Shown piece after piece: positions 8,316 through 18,000 of a stretch of 64,000 nt of DNA. Origin of the DNA: Micromonospora trifolii (GTDB lineage Bacteria > Actinomycetota > Actinomycetes > Mycobacteriales > Micromonosporaceae); contig NZ_JAKKFD010000022.1 in NCBI RefSeq assembly GCF_022229005.1, forward strand, positions 62,001 through 126,000, read 5' to 3'. The notes beneath the pieces were generated by a model. It saw only the letters and a program-made list of their open reading frames with translations, searched no databases and was not told where the DNA came from. How positions within the stretch are numbered: position 1 is the first letter of the stretch; every line of letters begins with the position of its first letter. The position numbers were made by a program, and so were the translations under genes.

Positions 8316-10478
8316 TCAACCGGCTGTGGTGCGGGCGGTCAGCCGTGGCGTCTGGCGCCGCACCAGTTCGGCGTATCGCCCCTCGAGCGCCATCAGTTCG
8401 TCGTGGTTGCCGCGCTCGACGATGTCACCCAGGCGGAGCACCACGATCTCGTCGGCGTCGCTGATCGTGCTCACTCGGTGCGCGATGACGATCCTGGTAC
8501 AACCCAGCGCGGACAGCTCCGCTGAGATCGCCGCTTCGGTCAGCGTGTCCAGGTGGCTGGTCGCCTCGTCCAGTACCAGCACGTTGGTCCGCGACAGCAG
8601 CGCCCGGGCGATGGCCAGCCGTTGACGCTGTCCGCCCGACATGGCGCCGCCGGCCTCACCGACGTTGGTGCTCAGCCCCATCGGCATCCGCTCCAGGTCC
8701 GCCAGGAACTGCACCTTGCGCAGCGCCTCGCGCAGCTCGTCGTCGCTGACGCCGGCCCGGCCCAGGGTCAGGTTGTCGCGGATGGAGCCGCCGAAGACGT
8801 ACGGGAACTGCGTGACCACGCCGAAGCGTTGGCGCAGCGGCTCGAGTTCGTACTCGTCCAGCGGCAGCCCGTCCACCAACACCTCGCCGTCGGTGGGTCT
8901 TAGCAGCCCGGTGAGCAGCCGTACCAGGGTGGTCTTGCCGGAGCCGGTGGCACCGACGATAGCCACCTTGGCGCCCGCGGGCACGCGCAGGTTGATGTCG
9001 TTCAGCACGGCCGGGCTGCCGAGGTCGTACCGGAAGCCCACGCCCACGAGTTCGAGCTCGCCGCGCAGCTCCGCCGGTCGTGCGGCCGTCGGGCGGGCCG
9101 GCTCGGGCTCCTCGTTCAACACGTCGTAGATGCGCTCCAGATGCGAGCCGATCGTCTGCAGGTAACGCAGCGCGCCCATTATCTGGGCGACGGGGGCGAG
9201 AAGCAGCCCCGCGATGACGTTCAGGCCCAGCATCGTGCCCAGGGTCATCCGCCCGTTGGTCACCTGCACGATGCCGAAGACCAGCAGGGTCAACGGCGCG
9301 GCCACCTGGAACATGCCCATGGCCGTCTGGTTGACCACGTCCAGCCGCCGACGTTCGTACCCGGCCTGCACCGATTCGGTGAACCGCTCCACCCATCGCC
9401 GTAGCGCCCAGTTGGACAGCCCGGAGCTCTTCAGGAACTCCGCACCGGCCAACGCATCGATGGCACTGCTCTGTGCCTTCGCGCTGGCGGCCAGCTCGCG
9501 CTGCGCCCGCTCGTGCATCCGCCGCACGGTGGCGACCACGATGGCGAGCTGCGCGGCCGCAAGCACAGCCACCACCGCCGCGTGGCCCGGGCTCACCGCG
9601 ACCAGGAGCACGGTGTACCCCGCCACGAAGAACGTGTCGAGAACCAGCGAGACGAGTTGCGAGGTGAGCATCTCCCGGACAGCCATGTTGCTGCCCAGAC
9701 GGGCCATCAGGTCGCCGGCGCCGCGCATCTGGAAGTACGCGTACGGAAGGCTCAGCAGGTGGGTCATGAACCGCTCGCCCAGTGCTCCGTCCAGCCGCCG
9801 TTGCAGGACCAGCAGTGCCAGCCCCCGGGAGAGCGACGCGAGCCCATGTACGACCACGTACGCGGCGATGCCCAGGGTGAACAGCATGAGTGTGTCGGCG
9901 CCCTGACCGATGAGGACGTCCACCCCGTACTTGGTGGCCATCGCCGAGGCCAGGCCGAGCACCTGGACCACCGCGGAGAGCGCGACAGCCAGCACCATGA
10001 ACAGCGGTGCGAGGCGGATCAGGTCACGCAGGAAGCGCAGTGTGAGGCGGTCGCGCAGTGGCGTACGGCGGCGCGGCGTCGAGTCGCCGGAGGTGAACTC
10101 CAGCACCGTGCCAGAAAAGTCCTCATAGAACTCTTCGTGGCTCAGCCAACGGCGGCCGCTCGCCGGGTCCACCATCCGGATCCGGCCGGGTCGGACCTTT
10201 TCCAGCACCGTGAAGTGGTCCTGGCGCCAGTGCGCGATCGCCGGCAGGCGCACCTCGGCGAGGTTGTCCGGACTGACCCGCAGCCCACGGGCGGCGAGGC
10301 CGTAGACCCGCGCGACCTCGATGATGCGCTGCGCATTCGTGCCGTCCCTGCCGATGCCGAAGTGCCGACGCAACTCCCGCACCGGCGTCGACTGGCCCAG
10401 CCCGCCGAGCACCATCGCCAGGCAGCTCGGGCCGCACTCGGTCGAGCTCATCTGGAGAATCACCGGAACGCGGGTCAC
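8316..10478 (-). CDS. lanT: LanT-type C39 peptidase/ABC exporter
   Basis: This 720-residue protein removes double-glycine-type leaders and exports the peptide across the membrane. The N-terminal C39 peptidase has the full catalytic set: Cys15 in SSTECGPSC, His88 in HWRQDHFTVLE and Asp104 in RMVDPASG. Six membrane helices follow (about residues 150-430), then an ABC ATPase with Walker A GATGSGKTT, signature SGGQRQR and Walker B VLVLDEATS. The GTG start at 10478 overlaps the LanM1 stop by four bases (GTGA), so the two are translationally coupled. It is the only transporter in the cluster and presumably serves all four precursors, whose leaders end in GG, GA or similar pairs. Confidence 0.93.
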   Translation of the reverse strand: MTRVPVILQMSSTECGPSCLAMVLGGLGQSTPVRELRRHFGIGRDGTNAQRIIEVARVYGLAARGLRVSPDNLAEVRLPAIAHWRQDHFTVLEKVRPGRIRMVDPASGRRWLSHEEFYEDFSGTVLEFTSGDSTPRRRTPLRDRLTLRFLRDLIRLAPLFMVLAVALSAVVQVLGLASAMATKYGVDVLIGQGADTLMLFTLGIAAYVVVHGLASLSRGLALLVLQRRLDGALGERFMTHLLSLPYAYFQMRGAGDLMARLGSNMAVREMLTSQLVSLVLDTFFVAGYTVLLVAVSPGHAAVVAVLAAAQLAIVVATVRRMHERAQRELAASAKAQSSAIDALAGAEFLKSSGLSNWALRRWVERFTESVQAGYERRRLDVVNQTAMGMFQVAAPLTLLVFGIVQVTNGRMTLGTMLGLNVIAGLLLAPVAQIMGALRYLQTIGSHLERIYDVLNEEPEPARPTAARPAELRGELELVGVGFRYDLGSPAVLNDINLRVPAGAKVAIVGATGSGKTTLVRLLTGLLRPTDGEVLVDGLPLDEYELEPLRQRFGVVTQFPYVFGGSIRDNLTLGRAGVSDDELREALRKVQFLADLERMPMGLSTNVGEAGGAMSGGQRQRLAIARALLSRTNVLVLDEATSHLDTLTEAAISAELSALGCTRIVIAHRVSTISDADEIVVLRLGDIVERGNHDELMALEGRYAELVRRQTPRLTARTTAG

Positions 10479-13400
10479 GTTGTCTCCTCAACAATGTTGT
10501 CGACGATCGGAGTGGCCTGGAGCAGCAGCAGGTTCGGTGTGTGATCCGGCTGTCCTGCCCGCAGCAGGCCGTAGCCGATGCCGGCGGCACCCATGAGCAG
10601 CCCGGGTACGTGAAGACCGTGCGGCACGCCGCAGCGCTCGTTGCCGGCGAGAACGACCTCGGCGGTCGATCGCGCCGCCCGGCCGGCCAATTGGACAAGC
10701 GTGCGGTCACCGGTGACCCGCCCGGCGGTGAGCAATGTCTCGGCCAGGCCGAGGTCGCCATGGCAGAGGCAGTCGCTGCCGATGCCGGTGAGCGTGTCGC
10801 CGTCGATCAGGTCCCGCCGTACCGCCGCGACCGCCGCCGCCAGGTCGGCGCGCCCCACTGCGAGGTCGATGCCGCCGAGCATCCCGGCTCGGGCCAGCGC
10901 GATTCCAGCCGCGCCGTGGCACCAGGCGTTCATGAACGTGCCCTCCGGGGTGGAGTCGCGGTGGTCGGGCCAGTTCCCGGCGGCGGCGTCGTACTGCGCG
11001 TGCTCGTACCGCACCGCCCGCGCTGCCGCGTCGAGGAACCGTGCCTCCCCGGTCACCCGCCCAATTTCGGCAAGCGCGTAGGCGATCCCGGAGACGCCGT
11101 GTGAGAAGCCGAGCAGTGGTGACCGGGCACCGAGCGCGGTGCGCCAGGCCAGTCCGGGCCCGTCCGCCACGGCGGTGGCCAGCAGTCGCTCACCCGCCGC
11201 GCGCAGAGCCGTGAGCGTCCGGTCGTCGGGTTGCACGTCGTGCAGGGCGCGCAGAGCGAGCGCCGCACCCGCCGTGCCGACCAGCACGTCGAGACGCGTG
11301 TCGGTGGTCACGCGTCGGCTGACCTCGGGTACCAGCCGTTGTGCGTGTGCCAGCAGCTCCGGCGCGTCCCAGAGGGCGCCCAGGTGGGTCAGCGTGTGGA
11401 TGTAGCCACCCAACTCGCTGAAGCCGCCGAGGCCCAGTAGATCCCGGTCCCGCTCAGGCCAGTCGAGCAGCGTGTCCACATGATTGGTCAGCATCTCGGC
11501 GACGGCCTCTGCGGTAGGCCGGAACCTCGACAGGCCGGACTGCGCGCCGAGCTGGCCCAGGAAGACGGCGATCCCGGCGAGCCCGCTGAAGTTCTCGTAG
11601 CCGGTTGGCATGACGCCCCAGTGACGATCGGTGATCATCGCCAGGGTGAGCCACAGCGGACGCCGGCCGGGGTTGTCGATGGCGGTCTCCAGCAGCCGGT
11701 CACCGAGGCGGGTTGCGGCGCGCACCGCGAGCGCCGGGTCGATCTCCTCGGTCGGCAGCGGTCGTACCCGTGGCCGTGCTTCCCGTTGCCCGTCACCGAG
11801 GCGCAGCGCGGCGAGCGACGCGGACACCGCCCAGCTCTGCCGCCCCAGGTCGGCTTCGGACAACGTGGCGATCCGCTCGCGGACCAGGTCGAGACCGGAG
11901 CGCGGGAAACAGTCGGGCACCATGACGCCGTGCTCGTCGTGCAGGTCCCGAGAATCGGGCCGGGTCCAGAAGAACGGAATGTCGCGTCGGGTCAGTTGGC
12001 GCGCCTCGCTTGCCGCGATCGGGGCGCTTGCGACAAGCTCCGGGTGGCGGGTACGGATGATCTCGAAGAGGCACTCCCGGTCGAGCGCGTCACCGAGCAC
12101 CGCCGGGTGCCAGGACTCCTGGAGGATCCGGCCGTACACCGCGGTCGGTAGCACCACGACGCGGGTCTCGTCGGTCGCGAACGCAGCGACCGGCCCGGCG
12201 TCGGCGCCCAACTCGTCGCGGTGGGCCAGCAACAGGCGATAGCACGCCTGGAAGCCGGCGAGCAGCTCGTCCTGGTAATCCACGGGGTCCACGGCAGCGC
12301 CGTTGAGCTTCGCCAGGTTCAGCGCCGCGGGCAGCTCTGCCCTCGCCCGGGTCCGCCGCATCCGGTCCGTGCCGGTGTCCAGCCACTGCGGTACCTTCAT
12401 CGGCGTCAGTTGCCCGTCGCCACCAGCCAGGCCGGATATCTCGGTGGTCAGCACCTCGTCGCCGTCTTGGCGGATCAACCGCTGAGGGAGCAGACCGACC
12501 GACAACACCCAGTCTTCCAGCAGGTCCATGGCCTCCGGGGGCACCGCCACGCGGCGGGTGCGTACGGCCGGCACCGGCTGCTGGAATGTGGCCTCCAGGT
12601 CGACGACGGCGGGGTGCTCACCCGCCGCGATCACGTTTTCGAGATGCATGTCGGAGGCGCGCAGGGCGTACAGAAGACTGAGGTAGACGCCGTGTCGCCA
12701 GTAGAAGCGACGTAGCTGCGCCTCGTCGGTGCAGCCGCGTGCGGTGACGAACTCGACCCAGCCGTAGCCGAGTCGCTCGAGGATGGACAGCCGCCGGAGC
12801 GGATGTGCCAGGCCCTTATCGTTGAGCCAGTCGACCAGCTCGTAGAAGTGCGTCTCGACGGCGAGGCCACGGGGCTTGTACACCACACTCGCGCCGTCAG
12901 AGAACGTCAGGATTGCCACGCTGCGCCCGCCACGATGCGTGTCGCCCGCGCCGGTACGGAGCTCCGCCACGTCGTGCAGCGAATCCGCTGTCACGCCGAA
13001 CGACGCGCGCAGCGCCGGCAGGTCGGCGAGCAGCCGGCCGGCCAGTTCACGTCGTACCGCAAGCCAGGTGGCCAGCTCGTCGACCAGCTCGCGGGCCAGG
13101 GTGGGGTGCTCCGCGAGGATGCCGAGCGCGAAGCCCGGCTCCCGCAGCCGCGCCGCGAAGGCGCTGAAGCGTTCCGCCGGGGTGTCACCGGACAGGGTGC
13201 CGGCGGCCCGGCGCAGATGGAGCGCGAGGACCGGTGCCACCATCGCCAGCAGCAGCTCGTACGCCGGCCGGAGCAACGGGTGCGACGGTGAGATGCCGTC
13301 CTGTTGGCCGAAGTCCCGGGCGAGCCGGTTCACCTCGTCCCGGAGCTTGCGCTGGTGCCACACGGCGAGCGGATGGACCAGGGCCAGCAGGCCGCCCGCC

Positions 13401-13792
13401 GGCCCGAGCCCCGCGAGCAGTTCGTCATCGATCGGCGACGGCTCGGCCCCGTACCCCGCCCATGCGACTGCCACCGCGTTCAACCACTCCGGAGGCTGTG
13501 GTATCCGCTTCCGCAGGTCTTCGGGAGACTCGCCGAGCAGCAGCCGCAGTTCCTGTTCGCCCACGCCGGCCTCGTGCCACCGCGACAGATCGGGACGCAG
13601 GCCACCGGTCACTGCCGTACCGCTCTGCCAGCCGGCCAGCCGGCGCGCCCCTAGGGACAATGATTCGTCGGTGCCGGAATCCGGCGGGGGTAGCCGCTCC
13701 CGCATCGGTAGCCCGGCCCACCAGGCCGAGCTGGCCAGTGGATCGGCGGCGGGGCGGGCGGGAACGCTCGTTGCGATGTTGCCATGGACCAT
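10475..13792 (-). CDS. lanM: class II lanthipeptide synthetase LanM (first copy)
   Basis: LanM enzymes dehydrate Ser/Thr in the precursor core by phosphorylation and elimination, then form thioether rings. The N-terminal dehydratase (DUF4135, about residues 150-620) shows GDTHRGG, VYKPR and SDMHLENV, the kinase-like ATP and metal motifs. The C-terminal LanC-like cyclase (about 700-1105) has all zinc ligands: Cys958 in WCHG, and Cys1010/His1011 in LCHGD. The ATG at 13792 was chosen because GGAG lies seven bases upstream; the open frame continues to 13894 but without support. With 1105 residues it is full length. The non-mersacidin precursor at 13908 lies directly upstream on the same strand and is its most likely substrate; the LanT gene follows by a four-base overlap. 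Confidence 0.93.
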   Translation of the reverse strand: MVHGNIATSVPARPAADPLASSAWWAGLPMRERLPPPDSGTDESLSLGARRLAGWQSGTAVTGGLRPDLSRWHEAGVGEQELRLLLGESPEDLRKRIPQPPEWLNAVAVAWAGYGAEPSPIDDELLAGLGPAGGLLALVHPLAVWHQRKLRDEVNRLARDFGQQDGISPSHPLLRPAYELLLAMVAPVLALHLRRAAGTLSGDTPAERFSAFAARLREPGFALGILAEHPTLARELVDELATWLAVRRELAGRLLADLPALRASFGVTADSLHDVAELRTGAGDTHRGGRSVAILTFSDGASVVYKPRGLAVETHFYELVDWLNDKGLAHPLRRLSILERLGYGWVEFVTARGCTDEAQLRRFYWRHGVYLSLLYALRASDMHLENVIAAGEHPAVVDLEATFQQPVPAVRTRRVAVPPEAMDLLEDWVLSVGLLPQRLIRQDGDEVLTTEISGLAGGDGQLTPMKVPQWLDTGTDRMRRTRARAELPAALNLAKLNGAAVDPVDYQDELLAGFQACYRLLLAHRDELGADAGPVAAFATDETRVVVLPTAVYGRILQESWHPAVLGDALDRECLFEIIRTRHPELVASAPIAASEARQLTRRDIPFFWTRPDSRDLHDEHGVMVPDCFPRSGLDLVRERIATLSEADLGRQSWAVSASLAALRLGDGQREARPRVRPLPTEEIDPALAVRAATRLGDRLLETAIDNPGRRPLWLTLAMITDRHWGVMPTGYENFSGLAGIAVFLGQLGAQSGLSRFRPTAEAVAEMLTNHVDTLLDWPERDRDLLGLGGFSELGGYIHTLTHLGALWDAPELLAHAQRLVPEVSRRVTTDTRLDVLVGTAGAALALRALHDVQPDDRTLTALRAAGERLLATAVADGPGLAWRTALGARSPLLGFSHGVSGIAYALAEIGRVTGEARFLDAAARAVRYEHAQYDAAAGNWPDHRDSTPEGTFMNAWCHGAAGIALARAGMLGGIDLAVGRADLAAAVAAVRRDLIDGDTLTGIGSDCLCHGDLGLAETLLTAGRVTGDRTLVQLAGRAARSTAEVVLAGNERCGVPHGLHVPGLLMGAAGIGYGLLRAGQPDHTPNLLLLQATPIVDNIVEETT

Positions 13793-13837
13793 CACACTGC
13801 TCCGATCAACTTTTTGCGGCAATGGGACTGGGTGAGT

Positions 13838-13867
13838 GGGTGGGCGGGCGCGCGCACCCGCCCACCC
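13838..13867 (-). terminator. hairpin between lanA4 and lanM1
   Basis: An 11-bp perfect GC-rich stem (GGGTGGGCGGG with its complement) with an 8-base loop sits between the precursor stop and the LanM1 start. It has no T-tract. Its place fits a partial terminator that keeps LanM and LanT levels below precursor levels. Confidence 0.6.
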
Positions 13868-13907
13868 GTCGAACGACCCACGCGAGCGGGCCATCCGGTA
13901 GCGCTGG

Positions 13908-14096
13908 CTAGCAGCAGCCTGTGCTCACCACGCCGCAGGTGCCGCAAACGCTCTTGACCGCTGTGGACAGCCAGACGGTGATCAAGATGCTCGTGACAAA
14001 GCAAGCGCCGCCGGTTCCACCGGCGTGCTCCTGGTTTTCCAGGTCGGTCAGGTCCATATCACCGAGCGGGTCATCCAACAGATCCTGTTGCTCCAT
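13908..14096 (-). CDS. class II lanthipeptide precursor of non-mersacidin type (lanA4)
   Basis: This 62-residue peptide has an acidic leader (LLDDPLGDMDLTDLEN) ending in GGTGG, a classic double-glycine site for LanT, so the core should be residues 31-62. The core has five Cys, four of them in the last 12 residues (CGTCGVVSTGCC), and nine Ser/Thr spread through a hydrophobic stretch. It lacks the RAWKDP leader motif of the other three precursors, so it belongs to another precursor family. The ATG at 14096 follows GGAGGTGAG. It heads the minus-strand unit lanA4-lanM1-lanT and faces the lanA2/lanA3 genes across a 332-base gap. The combination with mersacidin-type peptides recalls alpha/beta two-component lantibiotics. 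Confidence 0.88.
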   Translation of the reverse strand: MEQQDLLDDPLGDMDLTDLENQEHAGGTGGACFVTSILITVWLSTAVKSVCGTCGVVSTGCC

Positions 14097-14428
14097 AATT
14101 TCTCACCTCCATTCGCTCCCGAGAGGACGTACGTCGCTGTTCTGGCCGAGCAAATACAGCCTGCCCCGCCTCCGTTTATCGGCTGCCGATCGGTGTCAGC
14201 GCGGCGGTCGATCGCCGGTAGCGCGGAAGCAGCGGAGGCTCTGAACCTCCTTGACAGGTCCTGGCCAGCGGGCCGAATGTGGGTACGCCACCGTTGTCCG
14301 GTGGCCGGTTCCTGGCCGAGCCGAATTGCTGTCAATCCGTCGCCTGTTCTGAGCGCGCACCGACTCCACGGCAATTGGCATAAGCCAATCGTGGGCATCT
14401 CTATGACGACAACCCGATTGGAGAATTG
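14097..14428. promoter_or_regulatory. divergent control region between lanA4 and lanA2
   Basis: This 332-base gap must contain the promoters for both precursor units. It includes a perfect 10-bp palindrome GACGTACGTC (14126-14135) just upstream of lanA4, and an inverted repeat ATTGGC-N4-GCCAAT (14374-14389) about 40 bases upstream of lanA2. A near-identical string, TTC(C)TGGCCGAGC, occurs near both ends (about 14140 and 14307). A TTGACA at 14250-14255 has no good -10 partner. No open frame here is convincing. Confidence 0.55.
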
Positions 14429-14680
14429 ATGAGTGGCGCCACGAGGGCGTGGAAAGACCCGGTTTTCCGGGCCGCGCTCGGCGATGACGGGCTCGCGGAA
14501 GTGCCGGCTCACCCGGCCGGTTCGGTCGAGTTCGACGAAATGATCATGGGTATCCGGGGCGCCGGCAGCCAGGCCAACCTGACCGTTGGTTGCTGCGCGT
14601 CGAACCTGCCGATCACGTTCCGCACCTGCCTCTCCTGCTACGCGTGGACGTGCCGGACGTGCTGGACCTGCGAGTGCTGA
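14429..14680 (+). CDS. mersacidin/lichenicidin-type lanthipeptide precursor with Cys-rich core (lanA2)
   Basis: This 83-residue peptide carries the family leader (RAWKDPVFR, then a PAG step) and probably a GA cleavage site in IRGAGSQ, leaving a core of about 38 residues. That core has eight Cys and nine Ser/Thr; the end repeats Thr-Cys at one- or two-residue spacing (YAWTCRTCWTCEC). Unmodified metal-binding is a formal alternative, but the leader and the neighbours argue for a lanthipeptide. The ATG at 14429 follows GGAG five bases upstream; an in-frame TTG just before it is not needed. The gene is followed 11 bases later by lanA3 and then by lanM2, all on the plus strand. Confidence 0.88.
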   Translation: MSGATRAWKDPVFRAALGDDGLAEVPAHPAGSVEFDEMIMGIRGAGSQANLTVGCCASNLPITFRTCLSCYAWTCRTCWTCEC

Positions 14681-14691
14681 GAAGGAGTGAC

Positions 14692-14940
14692 ATGAACAGC
14701 ACCATTCGTGCGTGGAAGGACCCGGCGTTCCGGGTCAGCCTCGGCGACGAGGCGCTGGCCACGCTGCCGGACAGCCCGGCGGGCGTGGTGGGCGACCTGG
14801 ACTCCGGACTGTCCGACATGGTCGGCGCGGACCACCGCCCGTTCACGTTCCACAGCTGCTTCACCTGCGCGTGGGGCAGCATCGGCTGCATGAACACCTG
14901 CTGGGTCATGACCGCGGGCTGCGCCAGCGGCAGCTGCTGA
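14692..14940 (+). CDS. mersacidin/lichenicidin-type lanthipeptide precursor (lanA3)
   Basis: This 82-residue peptide has the leader motif RAWKDPAFR and the PAG step shared with lanA1 and lanA2. Cleavage is likely after the GA of SDMVGA, giving a core of about 36 residues with six Cys and eight Ser/Thr; it ends in GCASGSC. The ATG at 14692 follows GAAGGAG. It lies 11 bases after lanA2, so the two are co-transcribed, and the leaders are similar enough to suggest duplication followed by core divergence. The next gene is lanM2, after a hairpin, which is probably the enzyme for both. Confidence 0.88.
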   Translation: MNSTIRAWKDPAFRVSLGDEALATLPDSPAGVVGDLDSGLSDMVGADHRPFTFHSCFTCAWGSIGCMNTCWVMTAGCASGSC

Positions 14941-14985
14941 CGACCGCACTGCACCTCTTATCGCAATTCAGCTGTTCCGCATCAC

Positions 14986-15011
14986 GGGGCGGGCGCCGTG
15001 GCGCCCGCCCC
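14986..15011 (+). terminator. hairpin between lanA3 and lanM2
   Basis: A 12-bp perfect stem GGGGCGGGCGCC / GGCGCCCGCCCC separated by only two bases (in practice an 11-bp stem with a four-base loop) sits 46 bases after the lanA3 stop. Its place suggests attenuation between precursor and enzyme genes. Confidence 0.65.
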
Positions 15012-15082
15012 ACCGGATGCCCGGCCTTCCCGGCCGACGCGGGCGCTGCCCGGCGCACAGACCACACACCGAAGGCGGAGTC

Positions 15083-18000
15083 ATGTTTGACGAAATCCTC
15101 AACGCGCCCGACTGGTGGCGCGGCCTCACCCGCACGGAACGGGGCGACGGCCCGCCGCGCCTCACCGCCGGGCAACTCGACTACGGTCGCCGCCGACGGG
15201 AGGCCTGGCGCGGCGGCCACATCCTGCGCGGCAAGGACATTCCCCTGGATCGGTGGGATCGGCTGGGGATCAACGACGAACGGGTGATCGAGATGCTCGG
15301 CGAACCGGCCGAGTCGCTGGCCGGACGGCTGCCCATGCCCGCCTGGCTGGGGACGATCACCGACGCGTGGCAGCGGTTCTCCACTGTGCGCCTGGAGGAC
15401 CTGGAGCTGGACGACCACCGCGGCCACCGCCACGACGCGCAGGACCACGCGTCCGACCACGGAGAAATCGGGCCGGTGGGCAACGAGATGTTCCTCGCTC
15501 TCATCGCGCCGCTGCTGGCCTGGGCTCGCGAAGAGCTGCGGGAACGAGTCGAGGCGTTGCTGCCCGTACCGGCAGGCGGCGACCGCCTGCCCCCCGGCCA
15601 TGCGCTGTTCCGCCCGCCGGTCGACCGACTCACTCACATGATCGTCTCGGTGATGATTTTGGAGGTGAACGTCGCCCGGATCGAGGGCAGGTTGCCCGGC
15701 GCCACGCCGCGCGAGCGCATGGAGGCGTTCATAACCCAGATCCGCGACCCGGAGGCGGCACTGCACATCCTCGCGGAGTATCCGGTCCTCGCCCGAGAAC
15801 TGGTGACCTACCTGCGCACGACGGTCGACGTGCGGGCCCGCATCATCGAGCGGTTGCTGGCCGACCTGCCCTCGCTGCGCGCGACGTTCGGAGCGTCGTG
15901 GCAGGGTCTGGGTGACCTCGCCGACATCAGCTTCGGGGCCGGCGACACCCACCGCGGCGGCCAGGCCGTGGCCATCCTCACGTTCACCGACGGGCGGCGG
16001 CTGGTCTACAAGCCGCGCAGCCTCGCCGTCGAGGTGCACTTCAATGAACTCCTCGACTGGCTCAACCGGCACGGCCTGAGCCATCCACTCCGGCTGTTGC
16101 AGGTCCTGGACCGCGGTGCGTACGGCTGGGTCGAACATGTGGACGTCGCGTCGTGCACGGACGAGGCTCAGGTGGGCCGCTTCTTCTGGCGGCAGGGCGC
16201 ACACCTGGCCGTGTTCTACGCGCTGTGCGGCTCCGACATGCACCTGGAGAACGTCATCGCCGCCGGAGAGCACCCGGTGCTCGTGGACCTCGAAGCGATC
16301 TTCCAGGTCCGCCCGGGTTTCGCCGATGACCGGCCGGCCGGTCTCGCTCTCGGCGAGGCCCCCGGGGTCATCGACGAATCGGTGCTGCGAATCGGCCTGC
16401 TGCCGGAGCGGATCATCACCGCGGACGACGAGGGCATCTACGACGCCGAGGTGAGCGGGCTGGCCGGCGGCGGCGGGCAGATGTCGCCGGCCCGGCTGCA
16501 GACGTACGTCGACTCCGGCACCGACGAGATCCGGATCGTGCGCGACCGGCGGGAGATGCGGGAGACCGAGAATCGGGTACGGCTGGACGGCCGGCCGATC
16601 AGCGCCCTGCTGTACACCGAGGTGCTCGCCGACGGCTTCGCCGAATGCTACCGCCTCATCCTGGCCCACCGTGACGCGCTGCTCGCCCCGGACGGGGTGA
16701 TCGCCGCGTTCCGCGACGACGAGGTCCGCTTCATCCCCCGACCGACGATGACCTATGCCCGGGTGCAGGTCGAGTCGTACCACCCGGACCTGCTACGCGA
16801 CATGCTCGACCGCGAGATCTTCTCCGAGGTGCTCTCGTCCTGGTTCGCGGACCTGCCCGAGCGGGATCGGTTGCTCGCCAGCGAGCAGCGCCAGCTCGCC
16901 GCCCAGGACGTACCGTGCTTCCACACCACGCCCAGCTCGACCAACCTGTTCGACGAACTCGGCGTGGTGACGCACGGGTTCCTCGACTCCACCGGCCTGA
17001 GCGAGGTACGGCGGCGGATCGACCGGATTTCCGAGGACGACCTGCGGCGCCAGCTGTGGTGCATCCGGGCATCGATGTCGGGACTCACCGTGGGGTCGCT
17101 GCCCGCGGCACCGGCCGAGCCGCAACCGTTGCCCAGCACGCCGCTGGACACCGACCTCGCCGTCCGAGCCGCCGTGTCCGTCGCCGACATGCTGTTGACG
17201 GCCGCGCTGTCCAGTGATGGCGAGGCCCCGTCCTGGCTGTCGGTCAACTTCGTCGCCGAGCGTTTCTGGACGGTCGGGCACGCCGGCATCGACCTGTACA
17301 GCGGGGTTCCCGGCGTCGCGCTGTTCCTCGCCCAGCTCGGCTCGGTCACCGGGGAAACCCGGTTCCGCCAGCCGGCACAGCAGATCGCCGAGCAACTCGC
17401 CGACGCGGTTCAGCAACTGTCCACCGGCGACGACCACAAGCGGCTGCCGATTGGTGGCTTCGGCGAACTCGGCGGGTTGGTCTACGTGCTGAGCCAGCTC
17501 GCCGACCTGTGGCGGGAGCCGGCACTCGCCGAGGCGGCGCACCTGGCGGCGACGATGTGCTACGAGCGGTTCGCCGACGACGAGGCCCTCGATGTCATCG
17601 GCGGTACTGCCGGCGCGGCGTTGGCGATCCTCGCGCTACACGGCAGCAATCCGGACGACCGCACCGCGGCGGCCATCGCCGCCGCCGGCGCCAGGCTGAG
17701 CGAGCGGGCGGTCAAGGTGCCCGGGGGGATCGCCTGGCGGATCGGCATGGAGCGAGATCGGGAGCTGCTCGGCTTCTCGCACGGGGCAAGCGGAATGGGG
17801 TACACCCTGGCGCGGATCGGCGAGGTCACCGGCGACGACCGGATGGCCGAGCTGTGCGGGCAGGCACTGCACTTCGAGCGCCATCACCTGTCGCGGGAGC
17901 GGGCAAACTGGCCGGACGTACGCTCGACCAGCGAGGCGGACGCGTTCATGGACACCTGGTGCCACGGCGCCGGTGGGATCGGATTGGCCAGGGCGGCGCT

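Noticed and set aside
14906..16783. A 625-codon minus-strand frame opposite lanM2
   Set aside because: LanM2 has all catalytic and zinc motifs on the plus strand; the frame is a shadow.
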